From Micromonospora mirobrigensis (GTDB lineage: Bacteria > Actinomycetota > Actinomycetes > Mycobacteriales > Micromonosporaceae), in assembly GCF_900091555.1 (NCBI RefSeq), contig NZ_FMCX01000001.1:1116001-1180000 (forward strand): 64,000 bases of DNA. The letters run 5' to 3'. The position numbers and the translations under genes are program-made. The notes beneath the pieces were generated by a model. The model saw only the letters and a list, made by a program, of their open reading frames with translations. It did not search any database and was not told the origin of the DNA. Of this stretch, positions 49,695 through 57,518 are shown piece after piece; the first letter of the stretch is position 1; each line of letters begins with the position of its first letter.

Positions 49695-52109
49695 GTGACG
49701 CGCACATTCCCCGTACCCGCAGGTCGTGGCCCGCAGAGCGCGCCGGCCGACCTGCTGCGACGGCTGCGCGCCCGGACCACCGCCGACCCGGTCACCCACG
49801 TCGAACGGGTGCCCGCCCGGGCCGGGGTCACCGCGCCCTGGCCGGACTGGACCCCCGAGGAGCTGCGCGCGGCGCTCGACCGGCGCGGCGTCGTCGCGCC
49901 GTGGCGGCACCAGGCCGAGGCCGCCGAGCTGGCGTACGCCGGGCGGCACGTGGTCGTCGCCACCGGGACGGCCTCCGGCAAGTCCCTGGCCTACCAGCTC
50001 CCGGCGCTGGCCACCCTGCTCGCCGACCCCCGGGCCACCGTGCTCTACCTGGCGCCGACCAAGGCGCTCGCCGCCGACCAGCTGCGGGCCGTCGCCGCGC
50101 TGGAACTCGACGGGGTACGCCCCGCCACCTACGACGGGGACACCCCGCGCGCCGAGCGGGAGTGGATCCGGCGGCACTCCCGGTTCGTGCTGACCAACCC
50201 GGACATGCTGCACCACGGGATCCTGCCCGGGCACGCCCAGTGGTCCGGCTTCCTGCGCCGGCTGACCCACGTGGTCGTCGACGAGTGCCACACCTACCGC
50301 GGAGTGTTCGGCTCGCACGTCGCGCACGTGCTGCGCCGGCTGCGGCGACAGTGCGCGAAGTACGGCCGCGCCGGCGGGCCGACCTTCGTGCTCGCCTCGG
50401 CCACCTCGGGCGACCCGGCCACCGCTGCCGGCCGGCTCACCGGGCTGCCGGTCACCGCCGTCACCGAGGACACCTCGCCGCGCGGCGGGGTGACCTTCGC
50501 GCTCTGGGAGCCGCCGCTGCTGCCGGCCGCCGACTCCTCGTCGCCGGAGGCCGACCTTCTGCAGGTGCGGCGTTCGGCGCTGCGGGAGACCGCCGACCTG
50601 CTCGCCGACACGGTCGCCGAGGGGGTACGCACCCTCGCCTTCGTCCGGTCCCGCAAGGGCGCCGAGGTGGTGGCGGCGACCGCCCGCCGGGCGCTGGACG
50701 AGGCGGTACCCGGTCTCGGCGAGCGGGTCGCCGCCTACCGGGCCGGCTACCTGCGCGAGGAGCGGCGCGAGCTGGAACGCGCCCTGCTCCACGGCGACCT
50801 GCTCGGCCTCGCCTCGACAAACGCGCTGGAGCTCGGCGTCGACCTGGTCGGGCTGGACGCCGTGCTGATCTGCGGCTGGCCCGGCACCCGGGCGTCACTG
50901 TGGCAGCAGGCCGGCCGGGCCGGTCGCTCCGGCGACGAGGCGCTCGCCGTGCTGGTGGCCCGGGACGACCCGCTCGACACCTACCTGGTGCACCACCCGG
51001 AGGCGCTGTTCGGGCGACCCGTCGAGGCGACCGTGCTGGACCCGGCCAACCCGTACGTGCTCGGCCCGCAGCTGGCCTGCGCCGCCGCAGAGGCCCCGCT
51101 CACCCCCGCCGACCTGGAACTCTTCGGCGATGGCGCCAAGGAGGCGGTGGACGCGCTGGTGGCGTCCGGTGCGCTGCGGCAGCGGCCGACCGGCTGGTAC
51201 TGGCGGCACCGCGAGCGGCCCGAGGTCGACCTGCGCGGCGAGGGCGGCGCACCGGTCTGCGTGGTGGAGGCGTCGACCGGGCGGCTGCTCGGCACCGTCG
51301 ACGGTGGCTCGTCGCACTTCCTGCTGCACACCGGCGCCGTCTACCTGCACCAGGGCGTCTCGTACGTGGTCGACTCGCTGGACCTCGCCGACGGGTGCGC
51401 GCTGGTGCACGCCGAGGAGCCGGACTGGTCCACCCACGCCCGGGACGTCACCTCGCTGTCGGTGGTGTCGGTGCGCTCGTACACCGACGCCGGGCCGGTC
51501 GGCCTCTTCCTCGGCGAGGTCGACGTGACCAGCCAGGTGGTGTCGTACCAGCGGCGGCGGATCGCCTCCGGCGAGGTGATCGACACCCGCCCGCTGGACC
51601 TGCCCGCCCGGGAGCTGCGGACGGTGGCGGTCTGGTTCACCGTCTCACCGGAGTCGCTGGCCTCGGCCGGCGTGGAGGCGGCCGACATCCCGGGCGCGCT
51701 GCACGCCGCCGAGCACGCGGCGATCGGGCTGCTGCCGCTGATGGCGACCTGCGACCGATGGGACATCGGCGGGCTCTCCACGGCGGTGCACCCGGACACC
51801 GAGGCGCCCACCGTCTTCGTCTACGACGGGCACCCGGGTGGGGCCGGCTTCGCCGAGCGGGCGTACCGGACGGCGGCGGCCTGGCTGCGCGCCACCCGGG
51901 ACGCGATCGCCGAGTGCGGCTGCGAGGCGGGCTGCCCGTCCTGCGTCCAGTCCCCGAAGTGCGGCAACGGCAACAACCCGCTCTCCAAGCCGGACGCCGT
52001 CCGGGTCCTCGACGTCGTCCTGACCAACCTCCCCACCCCCACCCTCCCGCGGCCCCTCGCCCCGCGCCCCGTTGATCATGAAGTTGGCGTCATGGAGAAC
52101 GCTCCCTGA
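49695..52109 (+). CDS. MrfA-like DEAD/DEAH helicase with DUF1998 Cys4 domain
   Basis: 804 residues. Walker A VVATGTASGKSLAY, DEVH-type box VVVDECHTYRG, motif III LASATSGDP, helicase C domain with ALELGVDLVGLDAVLICGWP and QQAGRAGRSGDEALAV. The C-terminal DUF1998 module contains the four Cys CGCEAGCPSC-x5-C, as in Bacillus MrfA/YprA, a 3'-5' helicase for mitomycin-lesion repair. The gene's last 13 residues (PVDHEVGVMENAP) are encoded by a palindromic repeat, so its native C-terminus has been replaced or extended. GTG 49695 is preferred; another GTG at 49686 is possible. Confidence 0.9.
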   Translation: MTRTFPVPAGRGPQSAPADLLRRLRARTTADPVTHVERVPARAGVTAPWPDWTPEELRAALDRRGVVAPWRHQAEAAELAYAGRHVVVATGTASGKSLAYQLPALATLLADPRATVLYLAPTKALAADQLRAVAALELDGVRPATYDGDTPRAEREWIRRHSRFVLTNPDMLHHGILPGHAQWSGFLRRLTHVVVDECHTYRGVFGSHVAHVLRRLRRQCAKYGRAGGPTFVLASATSGDPATAAGRLTGLPVTAVTEDTSPRGGVTFALWEPPLLPAADSSSPEADLLQVRRSALRETADLLADTVAEGVRTLAFVRSRKGAEVVAATARRALDEAVPGLGERVAAYRAGYLREERRELERALLHGDLLGLASTNALELGVDLVGLDAVLICGWPGTRASLWQQAGRAGRSGDEALAVLVARDDPLDTYLVHHPEALFGRPVEATVLDPANPYVLGPQLACAAAEAPLTPADLELFGDGAKEAVDALVASGALRQRPTGWYWRHRERPEVDLRGEGGAPVCVVEASTGRLLGTVDGGSSHFLLHTGAVYLHQGVSYVVDSLDLADGCALVHAEEPDWSTHARDVTSLSVVSVRSYTDAGPVGLFLGEVDVTSQVVSYQRRRIASGEVIDTRPLDLPARELRTVAVWFTVSPESLASAGVEAADIPGALHAAEHAAIGLLPLMATCDRWDIGGLSTAVHPDTEAPTVFVYDGHPGGAGFAERAYRTAAAWLRATRDAIAECGCEAGCPSCVQSPKCGNGNNPLSKPDAVRVLDVVLTNLPTPTLPRPLAPRPVDHEVGVMENAP

Positions 52110-52133
52110 CGCCGCCAACTTCATGATCGACGG
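52068..52133. repeat. TTGATCATGAAGTT palindromic repeat, copy 2
   Basis: Left arm CCCGTTGATCATGAAGTTGG (52068-52087) and right arm ending at 52133 pair with one mismatch and a 3-nt bulge. The left arm is translated as the end of the helicase (stop TGA at 52107-52109 in the loop). Confidence 0.8.
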
Positions 52134-52197
52134 GCCGGTGGGGGTGGTGGGGTTCGGGGATCGTGCATGAGATCGGGTGCGGGTGGGCATTGAAGTA

Positions 52198-52211
52198 TGG
52201 GAGCGCTTCCA
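52198..52211. promoter_or_regulatory. LacI-type (CebR-like) operator candidate
   Basis: TGGGAGCGCTTCCA matches the LacI-family palindrome TGGGAGCGCTCCCA (CebR box) at 13 of 14 positions. It lies 70 bp upstream of the small 68-residue gene. No LacI gene is in the window. Confidence 0.45.
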
Positions 52212-52281
52212 TGCATGGTCGGTCGCCAGTGGCGCCGGCCGCGCCCGCCGAGCTCGCCGTACCTTCGCCGCAGGAGGAGCC

Positions 52282-52488
52282 ATGGCCGACACCATCGCCG
52301 AGACCGTCGACCTGCTCTACACGATCGACCAGGAGACACTCACCCCCGACCAGCTGATCGCGTACGGCGCGGCGCTGGCCTCCCTCGCCCAGGCGGAGCG
52401 GCTGGCCCAGATCGACGAACGCCTGCGCGGCATCCACCAGGTGCTGAACGCCTGGGCCATGAAGGCGACCATGGAGGGCGGACGCTGA
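52282..52488 (+). CDS. Small conserved actinobacterial protein
   Basis: 68 residues, predicted helical (ADTIAETVDLLYTIDQETLT, LIAYGAALASLAQAERLAQI, LRGIHQVLNAWAMKATMEGG). Ribosome site GGAGGAG before ATG is strong. No domain recognised. It is followed 46 bp later by the LURP-one-like gene and may be co-transcribed. An upstream LacI-type palindrome may control it. Confidence 0.7.
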   Translation: MADTIAETVDLLYTIDQETLTPDQLIAYGAALASLAQAERLAQIDERLRGIHQVLNAWAMKATMEGGR

Positions 52489-52534
52489 CGGGCCGGTTGT
52501 GCGAGACTCCGGCCCACCCTTCCTAGGAGATCAG

Positions 52535-53113
52535 ATGCAGCTCGACGCCTTGCAGCAGCAGCGCCAGTTCCACATCCGCCAGCGGATCCGGATGATGGTG
52601 AACCAGTACGAGGTCCACTCCGTCGCACCGGACGGTTCGGAGGGCGGCCTGCTGGCCTTCGCCCAGCAGAAGCGCCTGGCCTTCAAGGAGCAGGTGACCA
52701 TCTACACCGACGACTCGAAGCAGTACCCGCTGCTCGGGTTCAAGGCCCGCCAGCGGCTCGACCTGGGCGCCACGTACGACGTGACGGACCACGCCGGCAA
52801 CCCGATCGGGCTGTTCCGCAAGGACTTCGCCCAGTCCCTGCTCCGCTCCACCTGGCACGTGGAGCAGCCGGGCCTGCCGCAGGTGACCGGGCAGGAGCGG
52901 AGCATGCCGGTGGCCCTGCTGCGGCGCTTCGTCGACTCGCTGTCCTGGCTGCCGTACCACTTCGACTTCACCGCCAACGGCCAGCCGGTCTTCTCGGTGA
53001 TCAAGAAGTGGGGCCTGCGCGACCGGTACGTGGTGGAGATCCACCAGCCGCAGGTCGACCGTCGCCTGGTGATCGCCATGGCGATCGGGCTGGACGCCCT
53101 CCAGGGGCGCTGA
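52535..53113 (+). CDS. LURP-one/tubby-like (scramblase-fold) protein
   Basis: 192 residues. EGGLLAFAQQKRLAFKEQVT, LGFKARQRLDLGATYDVTDH, GNPIGLFRKDFAQSLLRSTW and VFSVIKKWGLRDRYVVEIHQ match the LURP-one-related beta-barrel around a helix. Such proteins may bind phospholipids. ATG 52535 follows TAGGAGA. Monocistronic or with the 68-residue gene; convergent with the Tad locus. Confidence 0.85.
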   Translation: MQLDALQQQRQFHIRQRIRMMVNQYEVHSVAPDGSEGGLLAFAQQKRLAFKEQVTIYTDDSKQYPLLGFKARQRLDLGATYDVTDHAGNPIGLFRKDFAQSLLRSTWHVEQPGLPQVTGQERSMPVALLRRFVDSLSWLPYHFDFTANGQPVFSVIKKWGLRDRYVVEIHQPQVDRRLVIAMAIGLDALQGR

Positions 53114-53130
53114 CCCGCGCAGCGGCGAGC

Positions 53131-53604
53131 TCAGCCGCGTACCGGGCCGGCGCGGGAGGTCACGCTGACCTCCCGTACCAGCCCGGGCAGGGCGGTCACC
53201 GTGATCTCGACGGTGACCAGCACGTCGAGCCCGTCGAGCCGGCAGGCGACCGGACGGCCACCGTTCGCGCGGACAATGGCGCCGGCAACGGCGCACGCCG
53301 TGTCCGGGCCCTCGACCGCCCGACCCGCTCCGGCGAGCGCGCCCAGGTCGGCCGCGACCCGGGCCTGCTGCCGGGCCACCCGGGCGGCACCCACCGCCGC
53401 ACCGAAGATCCCGAACACGACGAGGACCAGCCCGACGGCGAGCAGATAGACGGTGGCGCTGCCCCGATCCCCGCCGGTCCGGTCACCAGGGGCGCGAACG
53501 GCCGGGTCCCCGGGCAACGCGGCAGGACCGCGGACGGCGCAGACCGTCCGGCCGGCGCCGGATGGCGCGGCGGCATCTCCGGCCACCCGTGGTGGGCGGT
53601 TCAC
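53131..53604 (-). CDS. Rv3654c-like TadE/TadG-related membrane protein
   Basis: 157 residues. One membrane helix (SATVYLLAVGLVLVVFGIFG, about 65-85) with the helicoidal TadE-like region RVARQQARVAADLGALAGAG, a pair of Cys (TACAV, PVACRL) and a beta-rich C-terminus. GTG start overlaps the TadE gene by 4 bp. Last gene of the Tad operon, in the position of Rv3654c; likely a minor pseudopilin. Confidence 0.82.
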   Translation of the reverse strand: MNRPPRVAGDAAAPSGAGRTVCAVRGPAALPGDPAVRAPGDRTGGDRGSATVYLLAVGLVLVVFGIFGAAVGAARVARQQARVAADLGALAGAGRAVEGPDTACAVAGAIVRANGGRPVACRLDGLDVLVTVEITVTALPGLVREVSVTSRAGPVRG

Positions 53605-53969
53605 GGCCGGGCCGCCGGGAGGCCGGGCTCGACGGCGGCGACGGCGGCGCCGACCACGGTGAGCCGGGGCAGTCGGGCACCGAGCGTTCGGACCGGCGCG
53701 CGAACCGTGACGGTGACCCGGTCCCCGTCGACGGTGAGCCGGATGTCGGCCCCGTCCGGGGCGACGCCGGCAGCCACGGCCGCACCCTGATCGCCCCGGG
53801 CGGCGGCGAGCGCCGCCGCCCGGGCCGCGTCCAGGCAACCCGCCCGGGTGATGACCGCGTCCACCGCCGTCAGCCCGGCGAGCAGCAGCAGGGTGAGCGC
53901 CGGCAGGCCGGCCGCGAGTTCGGCCGTGAACGAGCCCCGGTCCCGGCCGGCCCACCGGCGCCGGCTCAC
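53601..53969 (-). CDS. TadE-like minor pilin
   Basis: 122 residues. RGSFTAELAAGLPALTLLLL is the TadE/pseudopilin N-terminus with Glu at the +5-type position after a short positive leader; DAVITRAGCLDAARAAALAA follows. Corresponds to Rv3655c by position. GTG start overlaps the DUF4244 gene by 4 bp. Confidence 0.83.
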   Translation of the reverse strand: MSRRRWAGRDRGSFTAELAAGLPALTLLLLAGLTAVDAVITRAGCLDAARAAALAAARGDQGAAVAAGVAPDGADIRLTVDGDRVTVTVRAPVRTLGARLPRLTVVGAAVAAVEPGLPAARP

Positions 53970-54133
53970 TTCAGCGCCCGGTCGATGACGGCGGTCAACG
54001 CGGACTGCACGTTGCCCGAGGTCAGCACCTTGAGCAGGATGCCGGCGAAGGCCACCGCCGCGAGCGTTCCCACCGCGTACTCGGCGGTGTTCATCCCGGC
54101 GTCCCCGCGCAGGCGGGACAGGAGTTTACGCAT
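53966..54133 (-). CDS. DUF4244 Flp-type pilin
   Basis: 55 residues: MRKLLSRLRGDAGMNTAEYA, then a hydrophobic helix AVGTLAAVAFAGILLKVLTS. The pattern (positive leader, DxGMNTAEYA with the key Glu, then hydrophobic stretch) is that of Flp/DUF4244 pilins and of Rv3656c. Its small size hides it from default length filters. ATG 54133; stop overlaps the TadE GTG by 4 bp. Probably the major pilin subunit. Confidence 0.87.
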   Translation of the reverse strand: MRKLLSRLRGDAGMNTAEYAVGTLAAVAFAGILLKVLTSGNVQSALTAVIDRALK

Positions 54134-54157
54134 TGCACGTTCCTCTCTCCTCGGTTG

Positions 54158-55174
54158 TCAGAGCACGTCGCCGAGGACGGCGACGATCACCGGCACCAGG
54201 CCGGCGAGAATGAAGGCCGGCAGGAAGCAGAGCCCCAGCGGCAGCACGATCAGCACACCGGCACGCCGGGCCGACGCCTCGGCGGCGGTGGCCCGATCGG
54301 CCCGTAGGTCGTCGGCGAGCCGGGTGAGGGCACCGGCCAGGGCCGCCCCGCTGCTCGACGACCGCACCGCCGCGGTGACCAGACGGTCCGCGCCGGGCAC
54401 CGGCGTCAGGTGCGCCCAGGCCTCGTCCGGCCCGCCACCGAGCAGCAGGGTTCGGCCCACCCGGCCGAGGCGGTCGGCCAGCGGACCGCCGAGGGCGTCG
54501 GCGACCGCGAGCACCGAGTGGTCGACGGGAGCACCGGCCCGCAGCGTGGCCGCCAGGAGGTCCGCGGCGAGCGGAAGGTCGGCCAGCTCGCGGAGTCGGC
54601 GGTCCCGGACGGCTCGCGGTTCGACGCGCCGGAGCAGGCGATCGGCGACCGTCGCGGTGAGGACGGCACCGAAGAGTCCCACCCAGCCACCTACCACGAC
54701 CAGCACCGCCAGCCCGGCCAGCGCGGCACTCAGCCGGATCACGTCCGTTCTGGCCGCCCACCGGCCCATCCCGATTGCCGTACGGCCGGCGCTTCGGCGG
54801 TCGGGGTCGGCGGTGGCGGCCGGCCGGGTCGGGCCGACCGCCGGGCGGTCTGGGTCGGTGGGGGCGGCTGGACGGCTCAGGCCGGCGTGCGAGCGGTCGA
54901 GTTCGGTGGCGGTGGCCGGAGGCGCCAGGCCGGCGTTGGAGCGGTCGAGTTCGGTGGCGGTGGCCGGAGGCGCCAGGCCGGCGTTGGAGCGGTCGAGGTC
55001 GGTGGCGGTGGCCGGAGGCGCCAGGCCGGCGTTGGAGCGGTCGAGGTCGGTGGCCGGACGGGCCAGGCCGGCCATCCGGAGCCGGTGGGCGGCCCGGCGC
55101 ACCGGAACCGGCCAGCAGGCGACGAGCAGGGCCGCGGCGATCAGGCAACCGGCGAGCAACGGCACCCGGCTCAT
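54158..55174 (-). CDS. tadC: Tad pilus membrane protein TadC
   Basis: 338 residues. N-terminal membrane helix (PLLAGCLIAAALLVACWPV), then an unusual linker of four 16-residue repeats, then the T2SSF domain with spans around LSAALAGLAVLVVVGGWVGL and LIVLPLGLCFLPAFILAGLV and core ADLLAATLRAGAPVDHSVLA. Platform protein for pilus assembly with TadB. Translation overlaps tadB by one base. The repeat linker is not part of the usual TadC fold. Confidence 0.86.
   Translation of the reverse strand: MSRVPLLAGCLIAAALLVACWPVPVRRAAHRLRMAGLARPATDLDRSNAGLAPPATATDLDRSNAGLAPPATATELDRSNAGLAPPATATELDRSHAGLSRPAAPTDPDRPAVGPTRPAATADPDRRSAGRTAIGMGRWAARTDVIRLSAALAGLAVLVVVGGWVGLFGAVLTATVADRLLRRVEPRAVRDRRLRELADLPLAADLLAATLRAGAPVDHSVLAVADALGGPLADRLGRVGRTLLLGGGPDEAWAHLTPVPGADRLVTAAVRSSSSGAALAGALTRLADDLRADRATAAEASARRAGVLIVLPLGLCFLPAFILAGLVPVIVAVLGDVL
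54880..55054. repeat. 48-bp coding minisatellite inside tadC
   Basis: Three near-identical 48-bp units and a partial fourth, each encoding (D/E)LDRSNAGLAPPATAT. Units differ only by rare substitutions (D/E, N/H), indicating recent expansion. Confidence 0.9.
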
Positions 55175-56310
55175 CAGCTCTCCCCCGCCGGTGCCGCCCC
55201 GAGCCGCTCCGCCCAGAGCAGCCCGGCGACCTGGAGGACGATCGCGGCGACCGCGCAACCACCGCCGACCGGGGTGTGCAGCAGCACCGCGACGGGGTCG
55301 ACGCCGATGCCGTACCCGAGGCCGATGCCGCCGAGCGGCAGCACCGCCAGCAGCAGGGCGGTGGCCCGGGCCCCGGCGGCCTGGGCCGCCGCGGCGGCGA
55401 GGCCCCGGTCCGTGGCCCGGGCGTCCGCCTCGATCCGTTCCACCAGCTCGGCCAGGGGCGCCCCGGTCCGGTCGGCGAGTCGCACCGCGGCCCGGGCCAG
55501 CTGCGCCAGCCGGTCCGCGCCGCCCGGCCGGGCCGGCCGCACCTCGGGTCCGGTCACCGCGGCGTCGGTGATTCCCTCGGCCGCCACCGGCACCGGCAGC
55601 CCCGCACGCAGGTCGGCGGCGAGCGCGCAGAGCTGGTCCAGTCGGCGGCGGCGGGCCAGCGCGGCGTGCCGGACGGCGCGCCGCCGGCGGACCGAGCGGA
55701 CACCGAACGCCCCGTAGCCGGCCACCGCGACCGTCGCGACCGGGCCACCCAGCAGGGCACCCACCGTGGCGCCGGCCAGAACCGTCAGGAGGGTCACCCG
55801 CCCGGGAGTGAGCCGGGACGGGCGGCCGGCGCCGAACGACGCCGAGCCGCGAATCGACCGGCCGCCGCTCCGATCGGGGCCGCCCTCCGGACGGCGGGGG
55901 TCGCGCCGGCCCGGTGGGCCACCGGTCGGCGGCCGTCCTGCCGATCGCCATGGACCGTGGGCGCGGCGGTCCACCAGGTGCCCGGGCGGGACGGGCGTGC
56001 CGGTCGAGACGGGCGGCCGAGGGGTGGCCGGTCCGGTGGACTCCCACACCCCCACGTCACCGGCCTGGCCGGCCCCGATCGAGAGGACGGAACCGTGGCC
56101 CGCGCGGTGCCCGCCACCGGTCCGGTCACGCGCTTCCCGGCCCGGAGTCGACGGGGTGCCGTGGCGAGCGGCCTCCCCGGCACGGTCCGCCCCCGCCACT
56201 CCCGTGCCGAGCACCTTGCGGCGGCGGGCCCGGCTGGTACGCACCGGCCAGGCGACCGCCACCGCCGCCCCGCCCAGCAGGAGGGCCACCGCCCAGAGGG
56301 CCGGATTCAT
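55174..56310 (-). CDS. tadB: Tad pilus membrane protein TadB
   Basis: 378 residues. N-terminal helix (ALWAVALLLGGAAVAVAWPV), then a disordered Gly/Pro/Arg/Thr-rich segment of about 130 residues, then the T2SSF-type region (VTLLTVLAGATVGALLGGPV, LRAGLPVPVAAEGITDAAVT, TALLLAVLPLGGIGLGYGIG). The usual order of TadB with an insertion like that of TadC. Starts within the tadA stop (ATGA). Confidence 0.85.
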   Translation of the reverse strand: MNPALWAVALLLGGAAVAVAWPVRTSRARRRKVLGTGVAGADRAGEAARHGTPSTPGREARDRTGGGHRAGHGSVLSIGAGQAGDVGVWESTGPATPRPPVSTGTPVPPGHLVDRRAHGPWRSAGRPPTGGPPGRRDPRRPEGGPDRSGGRSIRGSASFGAGRPSRLTPGRVTLLTVLAGATVGALLGGPVATVAVAGYGAFGVRSVRRRRAVRHAALARRRRLDQLCALAADLRAGLPVPVAAEGITDAAVTGPEVRPARPGGADRLAQLARAAVRLADRTGAPLAELVERIEADARATDRGLAAAAAQAAGARATALLLAVLPLGGIGLGYGIGVDPVAVLLHTPVGGGCAVAAIVLQVAGLLWAERLGAAPAGES

Positions 56311-57518
56311 GCCGGACCTGCCGATCCCGGCCAGGCCGAGCAGAGCAGCGGTGGCACGGCGACCCCGCGCTCGTGCAGCAGCGCCGCCAGCGCGCGTCCG
56401 GCCAGCCCGAGCCCACGCCCACGGATCCACGCCGGTACGGCGGTGACCAGCCGGTCCGGTCCCTCGGGCAGCAGCAGGCAGACCGACTCCAGGACCCGCC
56501 CGTTCCCGCCTCGACGAACCTGGAGCACCACCTGGAGGGCCGCGGCGACCTGAGCGTGCAGCGCCGCCCGGGGCAGCCCACCGAGCAGGCCGAGCGCCTC
56601 CAACCGGGCCGGTACGTCCGTCGGCGCGTTCGCGTGCAGCGTCCCCGCCCCACCCTCGTGGCCGGTGTTCAGGGCGGCGAGGAGGTCGACCACCTCGGCG
56701 CCCCGGCACTCCCCCACCACCAGTCGGTCCGGTCGCATCCGCAGCGCCTGCCGGACCAGGTCGCCGAGGACGACCGCACCGGTGCCCTCGACGTTGGACG
56801 TGCGGGCCTGGAGGCCGACCACGTGCGGATGCACCGGTCGCAGCTCGGCGGCGTCCTCGACCAGCACGATGCGCTCGGTCGACGGCACCATCCCGAGCAG
56901 CGTGTTGAGCAGGGTGGTCTTGCCCGACCCGGTGCCCCCGGTGACCAGGTAAGCGAGCCGGGCCGCGACGATCGCGGCGAGCACGGGGGCCAGTGGCCGC
57001 GGCACGGTGCCGTGGCGTACCAGCTCGTCGAGGGTGAACGGCCGCTGCCGGAAGGTGCGCAGGGACAGGTAGGGCCCGTCGGTCGCCACCGGCGGCAGGA
57101 CGGCGTGCAGCCGGGTGCCGTCGGCGAGCCGGGCGTCGACGTACGGCGAGCCGTCGTCCAGCCGCCGGCCGGCGCTCGCGGCGAGGCGCTGGGCCAGCCG
57201 CCGGACGTCGTCCGGCCCGCCGAGCGGTACGGCCACCTGGTGCAGCCCGTTTCCCCGGTCCACCCAGACCCGGACCCCGTTGACCAGCACGTCGGTGACG
57301 TCCGGGTCGGCCAGCAGCGGGGCGAGCGGGCCGGCGCCGACGAGGTCGTCGTGCACCCGGTCGGCCATCCGCAGCACGGTGGTGTCGCCGAGGACACCGG
57401 CCGTGGGGTCGGCGCGTACGGCGCTGACGACCGACGCGGGAGTGACCGGGGTGTCCGCGGCGGCGAAGCGCCGCCGGACGCGGGCGGCGAGCTCCTCGGC
57501 GGCGGGCCGGTCGGTCAT
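56307..57518 (-). CDS. tadA: Tad pilus assembly ATPase TadA/CpaF
   Basis: 403 residues. Walker A LVTGGTGSGKTTLLNTLLG (about 195), Asp/Glu-box VLVEDAAELRP, Walker B RLVVGECRGAEVVDLLAALN, His-box AGTLHANAPTDVPARL. N-terminal domain with DVTDVLVNGVRVWVDRG is typical of CpaF. Hexameric ATPase powering Flp pilus assembly. Counterpart of Rv3659c. Overlaps ssd and tadB by 4 bp each. Confidence 0.93.
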   Translation of the reverse strand: MTDRPAAEELAARVRRRFAAADTPVTPASVVSAVRADPTAGVLGDTTVLRMADRVHDDLVGAGPLAPLLADPDVTDVLVNGVRVWVDRGNGLHQVAVPLGGPDDVRRLAQRLAASAGRRLDDGSPYVDARLADGTRLHAVLPPVATDGPYLSLRTFRQRPFTLDELVRHGTVPRPLAPVLAAIVAARLAYLVTGGTGSGKTTLLNTLLGMVPSTERIVLVEDAAELRPVHPHVVGLQARTSNVEGTGAVVLGDLVRQALRMRPDRLVVGECRGAEVVDLLAALNTGHEGGAGTLHANAPTDVPARLEALGLLGGLPRAALHAQVAAALQVVLQVRRGGNGRVLESVCLLLPEGPDRLVTAVPAWIRGRGLGLAGRALAALLHERGVAVPPLLCSAWPGSAGPA

